The translations under genes were made by a program, and so were the position numbers. From Massilia sp. H-1 (GTDB lineage Bacteria > Pseudomonadota > Gammaproteobacteria > Burkholderiales > Burkholderiaceae_D): a stretch of 64,000 nucleotides of DNA. The notes beneath the pieces are model-generated. The model was not told the origin of the DNA. It saw nothing but the letters and a program-made list of their open reading frames with translations, and did not search any database. Below are positions 24,489 through 33,988 of this stretch, in pieces. The DNA lies in assembly GCA_024703915.1 (NCBI GenBank), contig CP087969.1:1488001-1552000 (forward strand). Direction: 5' to 3'. Positions within the stretch are counted from its first letter, which is position 1. Every line of letters starts with the position of its first letter.

Positions 24489-25914
24489 ATGGAGGAAAAT
24501 GAGACAGGCTGGCCGGTCCTCGAGATCGATCGCGGCAAGCGCGGCAGCCTGGTCGATCAGATTGTAGGAGCGATCACGGCGATGGTAAACCGGCGCGCTG
24601 CGGGTTGGCACCAAGATGCCGTCGGTTAGACAATTCGCAAAGTGCAACGGCGTGAGCACCTTCACGGTCGTCGAATCCTACGACCGCCTGCTCACGCTCG
24701 GCCTGCTGTCCTCGCGCCGCGGCTCCGGCTTTTGTGGCCCGCAGCGACGTCGCCGCCGCGCCGCAACTGGCCCTGCACGCGACCCCGAGCGCGATCGACG
24801 CCCTCACCCCGGACCTGTACTCGGGCGTGTCGGACGCGCTGCCGGTCGGCGCCGGCTGGCTGCCGCCGGAATGGTACGGCGAAGCCACCATCCTCGACGC
24901 CGTGCGCCTGGCGATGAAGATTCCCGCCAACCGCCTGCGCGGCTACGGGCATCCGCTCGGCTTTCCCACGCTGCGCCAGCACATGGCGACCACCCTCGGC
25001 GACGAACTGTTCCAGGTCGGGCCCGACCAGATCCTGCTCACCCACGGCGCCACCCACGCTTTCGACCTGATTTTGCGCACGCTGACCAAGCCGGGCGACA
25101 CCGTGTTCGTCGAAGTGCCCGGCTACAGCAATCTGATGTCGCTGGTGCGGCACCACGGCTGCATCCCGGTCGGCATCGCGCGCGGCGACAACGGACTCGA
25201 TGTCGAGGCCCTGGCGCGCCACGCGGCGGCGATCCCGCCCAAGCTCATGTTCGTCAACACGGTCCTGCAAAACCCGCTCGGCACCTCGCTCACCCAGGCC
25301 CAGGCACACCGCCTGCTCGGACTGGCCGAGCAATACGATTTCTGGCTGGTCGAAGACGACATCTACCGCGAACTGGCCGCGCGGGCGACGCTTCGCTGGC
25401 CGCCATGGACGGACTGCGGCGCGTGATCAGGGTCGGCAGCTTTTCCAAGACGCTCTCGCCGGTGCTGCGGGTCGGCTCGATCTGCGCCTCGAACTCCCTG
25501 ATTCCCGAACTGCTGCGGGTGAAAATGCTGACCGGGCTGACCACCTCCGAAATCAACGAGCGCGCCGTCTACCATGCGCTCTCGGCCCGGCCTTACCGGC
25601 GCATGGTCGAACGCCTGACCGACCAGCTCACGAGCGCGCGCCAGCACCATCGAACGGCTGGCCGAAGCCGGGCTGACGCCGATCGCGCGGCCGCGCGGGC
25701 GGCATGTTCGTCAGCGCCGGCTGGGACATCGCGCCCACGCCCGAATGGAACGGCAAGGTGATCGCCGACCGCGCGCTGGCGGCCTGGCATCCTGCTCTCG
25801 CCGGGCGAATTTTTCACGCTGGACGCGCCGTCCACGATCTGGTTCCGCTTCAATGCGGCTTACGCGGCCGACGCGCTTGCGCTGCTGGCCGCCTTCCTGA
25901 CATCGCTACGCTGA
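24489..25914 (+). CDS. MocR/PdxR-type regulator (GntR HTH + aminotransferase fold)
   Basis: The N-terminus is a GntR winged helix (RGSLVDQIVGAI, then SVRQFAKCNGVSTFTVVESYDRL with one base missing near 24600). The rest is a class I aminotransferase-like domain with HGATHAFDLI, LQNPLGTSLT, EDDIYREL and the PLP lysine in VGSFSKTLSP. MocR proteins use PLP or an amine adduct as signal. It is divergent from the beta-alanine aminotransferase operon, which it may control. Additional frame changes occur near 24735, 25385, 25640 and 25700-25800. Confidence 0.85.
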
Positions 25915-25922
25915 AGGACACC

Positions 25923-26584
25923 ATGGCAACCACCAAGACCGTCAACGCCCTGCGCACCGCGACCACCAAGCGGCGCGTGCTCAACCGCGACAAGCTCGAA
26001 GCCGACATCGTCGCCGAAGCGGTGCGCGTGTTCGCCGAATTCGGCTACGAAGGCGCCTCGATCGCCACCGTGGCCGACAACGCCGGACTGTCGAAGCAGA
26101 ACCTGATGTACTACTTCCCGACCAAGCAGGCGCTGTACCAGCGCGTGCTCGACGGCGTGCTGGACGAATGGCTGGCGCGCATGGACACCCTGGCCGATCC
26201 GCAGCAAGACCCGCGCGACGTGCTGCGCGCCTACATCCAGGCCAAGCTCAAATTCTCGCGCGAGCAGCCCTGGGCGTCGCGCGTGTACGCGATGGAAGTG
26301 ATCAGCGGCGCCCAGCTGTACGGCGACCAGATCCAGAAGCGCGTGGTGCCGCTGCTGCGCAAGGATATCGACGTGTTCGAACGCTGGATCAGCGAAGGCA
26401 GGATCGGCGCCATCAACGCCACCCACCTGCTGTTTGCGATCTGGGCCATGACCCAGTCGTACGCCGATTTCTCGACCCAGATGGCGCTGGTGCTGAACCG
26501 CAAGCAGCTGTCGAAAAGGACTTCGACGACGCCGAACTGATGATCACCAACATGGTCCTCTCCGCCGTCGCCCTCCCCGCCTGA
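25923..26584 (+). CDS. TetR-family regulator, RutR-like
   Basis: An N-terminal TetR helix-turn-helix (FAEFGYEGASIATVADNAGLSK across residues 37-58) is followed by a ligand domain with LMYYFPTKQALYQRVLDGVLDEW, the arrangement of RutR, the uracil/thymine-sensing regulator. It starts eight bases after mocR and near the pyrimidine genes, so it is likely the pyrimidine sensor of the region. An A run near 26515 has lost one base; corrected, the protein ends DAELMITNMVLSAVALPA. About 220 residues. Confidence 0.8.
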
Positions 26585-26668
26585 CGTCGCCCTCGCGAAG
26601 GCGGGGGCCCCATAGCACGCCACCGAATTCGGATAGGTGCTATAGGCCCCGCCTTCGCGAGGGCGACG
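26585..26668. repeat. 22-bp-arm palindrome, CGTCGCCCTCGCGAAGG family
   Basis: The 22-base arm at 26585-26606 is mirrored exactly by 26647-26668. The 40-base inner part has a second weaker pairing (CATAGCACG with GGTGCTATAGG). It begins at the stop of the TetR gene and would act as a terminator hairpin. A degenerate copy lies at 43734-43833, making this a second dispersed REP-like family. Confidence 0.9.
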
Positions 26669-26676
26669 ATTGAGGT

Positions 26677-27242
26677 ATGCTGACGACTATGCCGACCCTC
26701 ACTCAGACCACCCTATCGACCAAGCGCCTCCGGCTGCGCTGGATGACCCAGTCCGATGCGCCGGCCCTGTTCGCGCTGTTCTCCGATCCGGCCGTCACGC
26801 GCTACTGGAGCACCCCGGCCTGGACCGACATCGACCAGGCGCGCGCCTTCATCGACACCACGCTGGCCGAATACGACGCTCGCTCCGGCCTGCGCTTTGC
26901 GATCCTGCTGGCCGAAACGGGCGAGATGATCGGTTCGATCAAGCTGTACGACTTCTACGACTCCAACCGCCGCTGCGACATCGGCTACGCGTGCTCCAGG
27001 CCCAGTGGGGCAAGGGCCTGGTCGGCGAGGCGATGAGCGCCGTGATCGACTACGCGTTCAACACCCTGAACATGAACCGCATCGAAGCCGACATCGACCC
27101 GCGCAATGAAGCTTCGGCCAAGGTCCTCGAACGCATGGCCTTCGTACGCGAGGGCTATATGCGCGAGCGCTGGATCGTCAACGGCGAAGTCTGCGACACC
27201 GCCTTCTACGGCCTGCTCAAGCGTGACTGGGAAGCGCGCTGA
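26677..27242 (+). CDS. GNAT N-acetyltransferase (RimJ/RimL-like)
   Basis: The fold is read from LSTKRLRLRWMTQSDAPALF at the start, IGSIKLYDF, the acetyl-CoA loop AQWGKGLVGEAM and the C-terminal MNRIEADIDPRNEASAKVLERM, all typical of RimJ/RimL-type acetyltransferases. One base is misplaced near 26990. Either ATG 26677 or ATG 26689 could start it; the GAGG at 26672 is too close to the first and somewhat far from the second. Its stop overlaps the next start (TGATG). Substrate unknown. Confidence 0.8.
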
Positions 27243-27988
27243 TGGCTTAGCCTGCGCATCGCCGCCGCCCAGTCGGCGTCCAGCCCGGACGGCATCGCGG
27301 CCAATGTGGCCCACCACGGCCGTTTCATCGACGCCGCCGCCGACGCGGGCGTGCAGCTGCTGGTGTTCCCCGAGCTGTCGCTGACCGGCTACGATCTGCC
27401 CGCCATGGCTGCCAGCGCGGTGAGCGCCGACGATCCCGTCCTCGATCCCCTGCGCGAACACGCGGCGCGCACCGGCATGACCATCGTGGCTGGCGTGCCG
27501 CTGGCCAACCGCCACGGCCTGCCCTTCATCGGCGCGCTGGCGTTCCAGCCCGACGGCCGCTGCACCAGCTACCGCAAGCATTTCCTGCACCCGGGCGAGG
27601 AGCGCTACGCGGCGCCCGGCGCGGCCATCAGCTGCGTGATCGACGTGCGCGGCGTGCCGGTCGCGCTGGCGATCTGCGCCGACACCACCCACCAGGCGCA
27701 TCCGCACGCGGCGGTCCTGGCTAAGCGCCACGCTGTACGTGGCCGGTTCCGTGATCACGCCGGGCGGCTATGTCAAAGATGCAACACAACTGGCCAGCCA
27801 TGCGAAACAATTCAATATTGGCATCCTGATGGCCAACCACGCTTCCACGACCGGCGGCGTCGTCTGCGCCGGGCAGCAGCGCCGTCTGGATGCCAGACGG
27901 ACAACTTCTGGTGGCGGCCGAGGGCCAGGGCGAATTGCTGGTCATTGCCGACGAAGACATCGGCGCCGTCGTGCCAGTCGGCACATGA
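27242..27988 (+). CDS. carbon-nitrogen hydrolase (nitrilase superfamily)
   Basis: The Glu-Lys-Cys triad of the nitrilase fold is visible: VFPELSLTGYD (Glu), YRKHFLHPGEERY (Lys) and LAICADTTHQ (Cys). About 247 residues, the size of the amidase branch. The first codons read MAGLRIAAAQS once GCTTAGC at 27245 is corrected, and GCTAAGC at 27720 restores VLAGATLYVAGS. It hydrolyses an amide, possibly a carbamoyl or omega-amide, and overlaps the GNAT gene by one base. Confidence 0.8.
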
Positions 27989-28113
27989 TCTTCCCTTTGG
28001 TCCGGCGTGGCCGCCGAATATCCCTCAAAATAGGCAATTCGTCGGACGGCGATGGCTCCTGGCAGACGCGCTTGCTACAGTGATTCCATCAACACACCGA
28101 TTGGAGAAACAAC

Positions 28114-28396
28114 ATGAACAACGCCACCTTTGATTCCTTCTTCGCCAACCTCGAAGAAATGGGCCGTGCCATCGGCAAAGCCGCCCGCACCGGCGCCGCC
28201 GCGGTGGCCACCATGTCGTGGCTTAGCCATCGCCGTCTGCTGCGTGCTGCTCGCCTTTGCCATGACCATCATTCCGCTGGCACTGTTCCTGTTCGTCATG
28301 TTCATGGTGATCAAGTTCGTGGTGACCGCCTTCGACAACCGCGCCCGCCGCGGCCCGGCCACGCCGTACAAATCGGCCGACGACCAGGGAGAATAA
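28114..28396 (+). CDS. small membrane protein upstream of LytS-like kinase
   Basis: About 93 residues: a soluble start (MNNATFDSFFANLEEMG), an Ala-rich stretch and a long hydrophobic segment (IAVCCVLLAFAMTIIPLALF) that would cross the membrane once or twice. GCTTAGC at 28221 breaks the frame and corrects to GCCGGC. It ends two bases before the kinase start, so it belongs to the same transcript and may be an accessory membrane subunit. I do not recognise a family. Confidence 0.6.
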
Positions 28397-28398
28397 TC

Positions 28399-29290
28399 GT
28401 GGCTGCCAAGGAGCTCAACAAGACCATGGACTTCCTGCGGGATGCGTTTGCGGAAGCAACCGTGCTCTGGTGGAGCTTCTTCGACTGGCTCGCGCTGGTC
28501 GAATGGCGCCAGCTGTACATCACCTGGTTCCTGGTGTTCGCCTTCGGCATCCTGACCAAGATCGAGGAACCGGCGATCTGGTTCATCATGCTCTCGGGCG
28601 GCGTCAAGGTGCTGGCTAGGCGGCAAGCGCAAGGCCGAACTGCTGGCCAAGGAAATGACGGCCCAGGCCGACGTGGCCACGCTCGAACGCCGCCTGCTGG
28701 AAGCGCAGATGGCCACGCTGCAAGCCCAGGTCGAACCGCACTTCCTGTTCAACACCCTGGCCCTGATCGGCCAGCTGATCGAAACCGATCCACCCCAGGC
28801 GGCCAAGATCCACACCCACCTGATCGAATACCTGCGCGCCACGCTGCCGCAGATGCGCTCGAACGGCGGCGGCACGCTGGGGCGCCAGGTGCAGCTGTCG
28901 CGCTCCTACCTGTCGATCATGCAGGCCCGGATGAAGGAACGGCTCGACGTCGGCTTCGACGTCCCCGATTACCTCGAACACGCGCCCTTCCCGCCGATGA
29001 TGCTGCAAATTCTGATCGAAAACTCGATCAAGCACGGCCTCGAACCGAAGATCGAGGGCGGACGCATCGACGTCAAGGCTCAGCTGATCAACGGCATGAT
29101 GCAGGTCGATGTGCGCGACAACGGGGTCGGCTTCAACATGCATTCGGACGAGGGCGTCGGCCTGGCCAATATCCGCGAACGGCTGCGCCTTCTGTTCGGC
29201 GCCCGCGCCGAACTGGTGATCGAACAGCCGCTCGATGGCGGCGCGCTGGCCTCGATCCGCGTCCCCTACACCACGATGGAGAAACACTGA
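28399..29290 (+). CDS. LytS/YpdA-type membrane histidine kinase
   Basis: Two hydrophobic stretches (LYITWFLVFAFGIL and AIWFIMLSGGVKVL) are followed by a coiled region, the His-kinase box QVEPHFLFNTLALI with the phospho-accepting His, and an ATPase domain with ILIENSIKHGLEP (N box) and VRDNGVGF (G1). This is the HisKA_7TM-less LytS arrangement that pairs with LytTR regulators. The start is GTG 28399. GCTAGGC at 28615 corrects to GCCGGC (VLAGGKRK). Four kilobases of non-nucleotide genes around it give no target hint. Confidence 0.87.
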
Positions 29291-29291
29291 C

Positions 29292-30060
29292 ATGACCGGA
29301 CAAGCCGTCACCGCCCTGATCGTCGACGATGAAGCGCCCATGCGCGACCAGCTGCGCCTGCCTGCGCGACGTGTGGCCGGAGCTGGAGATCGTGGCCGAA
29401 GCGGCCAACGGCGTCGATGCGGTCGCGATGGCAAGGCAGCACCAGCCCGACATCGTCTTCCTCGACATCCGCATGCCGGGCCAGAGCGGGATCGAAGCGG
29501 CGCGCCACCTGTACAGCCAGTGCCATATCGTGTTCGTGACCGCCTATGACCAATATGCGCTGGACGCGTTCGAGCAAGGCGCCATGGATTATCTGCTCAA
29601 ACCGGTCACGCCCGAGCGCCTGCGCCTGACCTGCGAACGGCTGCGCCAGCGCCTGACGGCCGCGCCGCAAAACATCGGCGACCAGCTGCAGCAGCTGGCG
29701 CGCCTGATCGAACAGGGCGGCGAGAAAAAACCCGAATACCTGCGCTGGATCCAGGCCCAGGTCGGCAACAGCCTGCGCATGATCAGCACCAAGGAAGTGC
29801 TGTTCTTCCGCTCGGACGAAAAATACACGGTGGTGCAGACGGCCCAGGCCGAAATGCTGATCCGTAAAACGCTCAAGGAACTGGCCGACGAACTCGATCC
29901 CAAGGAGTTCTGGCGGATTCACCGTTCGACCCTGGTGCGGGTCGACGCGATCGCCGAAGTCACGCGCGACGACCGCGGCCGCCAGATGCTCAAGGTGCGC
30001 AATTTCCCGGCCCAGCTCGAGGTCAGCCGCAACCACGCCCACCTGTTCCAGCAAATGTGA
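29292..30060 (+). CDS. LytTR-family response regulator
   Basis: A receiver domain (ALIVDDEAPMRDQL with the acidic pair, then VFLDIRMPGQSG with the phosphorylated Asp, and LLKPVTPERL with the conserved Lys) is joined to a C-terminal LytTR DNA-binding domain (EVLFFRSDEKYTVV, FWRIHRSTLVRVDAI, VSRNHAHLF). It is the partner of the kinase one base upstream. One base is misplaced near 29358. About 255 residues. Confidence 0.9.
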
Positions 30061-30120
30061 GCCACGCCTGGCCGGAATCCACTACCATGTAAGCTCCCTT
30101 CGGAGAACAAGGAGCAGGCC

Positions 30121-30512
30121 ATGGCACGTGCAGTCCACTTCGAAATTCACGCATCCAACCCGCAGGCGGCCATCGCCTTCTATGCCAGCCTGTTCGGCTG
30201 GACCTTCAACAAGTGGGAGGGCGGCGACTACTGGATGATCCACACCGGGCCGGACGAGCAGCCCGGCATCAACGGCGGCCTGATGCCGCGCCGCGGCGAC
30301 CTGCCTTACCCCCCGCTGGCGGCCGTCAACGCCTTCGTCATCACGGTCGACGTGGACGACATCGATGCCTCGGTCGAACGCGGCAAGGCCATGCGATGGG
30401 CAGCATCGCCCTGCCCAAGATGCCGGTGCCCGGCATCGGCTGGCTCGCTTACCTGAAAGATCCGGACGGCAACATCTTCGGCATGATGCAGGCGGACACG
30501 GGGGCGGCATGA
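30121..30512 (+). CDS. VOC (glyoxalase-fold) family protein
   Basis: The vicinal-oxygen-chelate pattern is clear: HFEIHASNPQAAIAFYASLFGW at residues 6-27, a second half VNAFVITVDVDDIDASVERG, and YLKDPDGNIFGMMQ near the end. About 130 residues in two beta-alpha-beta-beta-beta modules. One base is misplaced near 30395. AAGGAG precedes the ATG. Substrate unknown; such proteins are dioxygenases, lyases or resistance proteins. Confidence 0.82.
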
Positions 30513-30580
30513 GTGCCGACGAGCAAGCAATCCGCGACTTGCTCACGCGCGACGCCAACCTGCTCGGCGCCGCCGCCTGA
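30509..30580 (+). pseudogene. 23-codon remnant, possibly of a SnoaL/DUF4440-like protein
   Basis: The ATG overlaps the VOC stop (ATGA) and reads MSADEQAIRDLLTRDANLLGAAA before TGA. That opening resembles the first helix of SnoaL-like/DUF4440 proteins, whose usual length is about 130 residues. Nothing downstream continues it in any frame, so this looks like a truncated gene; a very short coupled peptide is the alternative. Confidence 0.3.
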
Positions 30581-30758
30581 CTTTGCGTGCGGCAATCAAT
30601 TGCCGCATTTCCCCTCCCGCACCCGATTTGCAACTTGCATAGCCCGGAGGGGCTATAGCTGACTGCCTCCCGTTTTGACACCATAGCGTTTGCAAATTCG
30701 CAATGTTTCATGATGACGCTTAACACTGTGCATCCAAACTAAAACGGGAAAAACTGAA

Positions 30759-31641
30759 ATGAATTTGAAACTGACCGGCCTCGCCCTCGCCTTGTTAGCC
30801 GCTTCACTGCCAGCGATGGCCCATGACGACGAAAACGTTCCACCGCTGCCCCCACTGACCACGCCCGGCACCCACTACGGCGACAGCGTCAGTATCGGCA
30901 ACGGCCGCTACCAGACCTACATCCGCAACACGGCCTACGGCAAGCCGGACGCGGTCGGCGTCGTGTTCTCCAAGCAGACCCTCGACAGCCTGCCGGTCAG
31001 CCCTGTCACCGACGGCAAGACCTGCATGGACAGCAACGGCGACAACACCATCGACCTGCACGAAGAATGCGTGGGCGGCCACTCGCGCACCATGTACTTC
31101 ACGCCCAACCTGACCCAGTTCAAGAGCATCACCATCAACTGGGAACCGCATGGCCACGTGCTTAAGCCGACGTGTATGACAAGCCGCACTTCGACTTCCA
31201 CTTCTACACCATCAGCGACATCGACCGCCTGACCAAGAACCTGATCGGCACTTGCGCTTAGCCTGGTCAACTGCGCCGCCTCGGCCCAGGCGATCAACCC
31301 GATCCCGGCCAAGTACGTGCACCCGGACATGTTCAACACCAACCTGGTGTACGCGCACATGGGCAACCACTACGCGGACGGCAAGAGCCCGGAATTTAAC
31401 GGCGGCAGCTTCACCCACACCTTCATCCTGGGCGCCTTCGACGGCGGCATCACCTTCTACGAGCCGATGCTGACCAAGGAATACCTGCAGAGCGAGCCTG
31501 ACCAGTGCACGCCGATCAAGCAGCTAAGCCGCCTGGCTGAGCACCGGCTGGTACGCGACCAAGTACTGCATCCGCTACAACAAGAACAACAAGCAGTACA
31601 ACGTCTCGCTCGAAGGCTTCAAATACCGCATCGGCAGCTAA
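30759..31641 (+). CDS. secreted protein of unknown function (possibly DUF5602-like)
   Basis: A signal peptide ends PAMA-HDDE. The mature protein has His-rich, metal-binding-like segments (WEPHGHVPADVYDKPHFDFHFY, positions about 130-150, and YAHMGNHYADG) and Cys pairs. Two corrected sites, GCTTAAGC at 31160 and GCTTAGC at 31256, plus GCTAAGC at 31523, join three frames into one protein of about 290 residues. HFDFHFY and MGNHY recall DUF5602-type proteins, but I am unsure. It lies 25 bases ahead of the FAD oxidoreductase gene and may be in its operon. The TAA stop itself sits in an AGCTAAGC context. Confidence 0.6.
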
Positions 31642-31666
31642 GCCCCCCACTTCAAAGGAAAAGACA

Positions 31667-32988
31667 ATGGAACAGTTCGACGTCATCGTCGTGGGCGGCA
31701 GCGTATCGGGCGCCCCCCACCGCTACCCACCTGGCGCGCAAAGGCTACAAGGTCCTGATGGTAGAGAAGGACACCTTCCCGCGCGACACCAACTCCACCC
31801 ACTTCATCTGGCCGCGCGGGATGAGCTACCTGAACCGCCTGGGCGTGGCCGACAAGATCCTGACCCAGACCCCGAGCTTCAAGAAGCTGGAAGTGTCGAT
31901 CGAGGGCATCAGCCTGCACGGCGGCGTGCCGCTGCAGGCCGTGAAAGACCGCTTCGTCAAGCTGCACGGCGACGACCATGGCGTGGTCGACTTCTACAGC
32001 CGGCCCGCGCCGCTTCTTCCTCGACAAGGTGCTGCTCGACGAAGCGCGCCCTCGGGCGTCGACGTGCGTGAAGCGACCACGGTGCAGTCGCTGATCGTCG
32101 AAGACGGCGTGGTGGTCGGCGTGCGCGGCAGCGGCCCGGACGGCGCCATGCTGCAGGCCCGCGCCAAGGTGGTGGTGGGCGCGGACGGACGCATGTCGCA
32201 GTTCATCTAGCCACGTGGCCGCCGAAAAAACCGTGGTGCGCGAAAAATCGACCTTCGCCTACTACGGCTACTTCTCGGGCATCGACAAGCCGGAACTGTG
32301 CATCCACAAGCGCGGCCGCTTCGGCACCGCCATCTTCCCGACCATGGAAGACCGCCACCTGGTGCTGGTCTACGGTCCGACCGCCTGGTGGAGCGACTTC
32401 AGCAAGGATCCGGAAGCGAACTTCCACAAGACCTACGAATTCGTCGCACCGGACGTGGCCGCGGTGGTCGCCAAGGGCAAGCGCGTCGAAGCGTTCAAGG
32501 CCATGGGCCGGATGGTGGCCTTCCACCGCCAGGACCACGGCAAGGGCTGGGTGCTGGTGGGCGACGCCTGCAGCTTCAAGGACCAGTGGACCGCGATGGG
32601 CATCACCCACTCGCTGCGCGACGCCGAACTGGTGACGGGCTATCTGGACCGCGTGCTCAAGGGCGAAATCGGGTTCGACGCCGCCATGGACGAATACAGC
32701 GAAGTGCGCATGGCCGACTACGAAGACTACTGGACCATGGTGTGCGACGGCGCGGAGATGAATCCGTACACGCGCGAACACCTCGAATTCTTCCACGCCA
32801 TTTCGGGCGACCAGGCCAAGGTGGATAAATTCATGGGCCAGGTGGGCGACACGATCAGCCTGAAGGACGCGATCGCGCTGGACGACGCGGCGCCGCGCGC
32901 CCTGCCGGACTTCGTGAAGAACTTCGACGCCGCCGCGCTCGACTACCACCGCAATATCTTCGCAGTCGAAGACAAGGAAGCCGCATAA
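31667..32988 (+). CDS. FAD-dependent oxidoreductase (monooxygenase/halogenase/GGR-like)
   Basis: The N-terminus is an FAD-binding Rossmann motif VIVVGGSVSGA followed by ATHLARKGYKVLMVEKD, and the second FAD motif is VLVGDACSFKDQWTAMGITHSL, as in geranylgeranyl-reductase, flavin halogenase and FAD monooxygenase proteins. DTNSTHFIWPRG is conserved in the 'DTLSTHxL' reductase/monooxygenase group. About 440 residues. An in-frame TAG at 32208 interrupts RMSQFIRHVAAEK, with an extra base, and bases are misplaced near 31725, 32020 and 32040. AAGGA precedes the ATG. It probably hydroxylates or reduces a small molecule made with the next two gene products. Confidence 0.82.
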
Positions 32989-33069
32989 GCCGCTTCGATT
33001 GACTGACCGCTCCCATCGGCCCCGCGCTTGTTTTTCAACGTTTTGCTCACATGTAAAGGAATACTTGCC

Positions 33070-33988
33070 ATGCAAGCGACATTACACCGCAATTCCGGCA
33101 TCAAAATCCCGTCCCAGACCGGCCTGCGCCTGAAGGCGCCCGGCACCTGCGGCGAACTGATGCAAGGCGCAATCGACGAACAGGACTTCCTCGTCAACTG
33201 CCCGGTCAACCTGTTCTCGTACGCGACCGTGCACGAAGGCGACGACGGCCTGCACCTGCACGACCTGCACCGCTACACCAAGATCCGCGACACCATCGCG
33301 CTGGCGGCGCACGAATACGCGTTCCGCCTGTCGCACCAGGTGGCCATTCGCAGCGACATCCCGCGCGGCAAAGGCATGGCGTCCAGCTCGGCCGACATCA
33401 CGGCCGCGCTGGAAGCGGTGTGCCGCAGCGCCGACGTCAAGCTGACCGACGAGATCTTCGCCCGCATCGTCACCGAGATCGAACCGTCGGACTGCGTGCA
33501 CTTTCCCGGTATCGCCCACGTCAACCACCTGACCGGCCAGCTGATCGAATCGATGCTTAGGCGCCAACCGGCATGAACGTGCTGGTGGTGGACTGCGGCG
33601 GCGAGATCGACACCATCGCCTTCGACCGCCAGAAGGCGCGCGGCATCTACCGCAAGAACCAGCCGTATCTGAAAGAAGCGCTGGCCCTGCTCAAGCGCGG
33701 CCTGTACGAAGGCGACCCGCTGGCGGTAGCCGAAGCGGCCACCCGCAGCGCCCAGCTGAACCAGCAAATCCACATCAAGCCGCAGTTCGACGAAATGCTG
33801 CGCACCACGCGCGAACTGGGCGCGCTGGGCGTGAACTGCGCTCACAGCGGCACCGTGCTGGGCGTGATGTATCGCAGCAGCGACAGCTGCGCGACACCCT
33901 GGCACACGACATCACGCGCCGCTTCGGCTCCGGCATCAGCATCGTCGGCGACTTTAATATTATCAGCGGAGGCTGTTATGACTACTGA
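33070..33988 (+). CDS. PduX-like GHMP kinase (L-threonine kinase family)
   Basis: The opening LKAPGTCGELMQGAIDE and the ATP-binding loop PRGKGMASSSADI are hallmarks of the PduX branch of GHMP kinases, which phosphorylate L-threonine for cobalamin side-chain synthesis. A second conserved region is NCAHSGTVLGVMY. About 305 residues. GCTTAGGC at 33555 corrects to GCCGGC, and one base is off near 33885. The last 11 bases overlap the next gene, whose product is a CobD-like PLP enzyme, so kinase and PLP enzyme are translationally coupled. No cobalamin genes are nearby, so the substrate may be a different hydroxy-amino acid. Confidence 0.83.
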
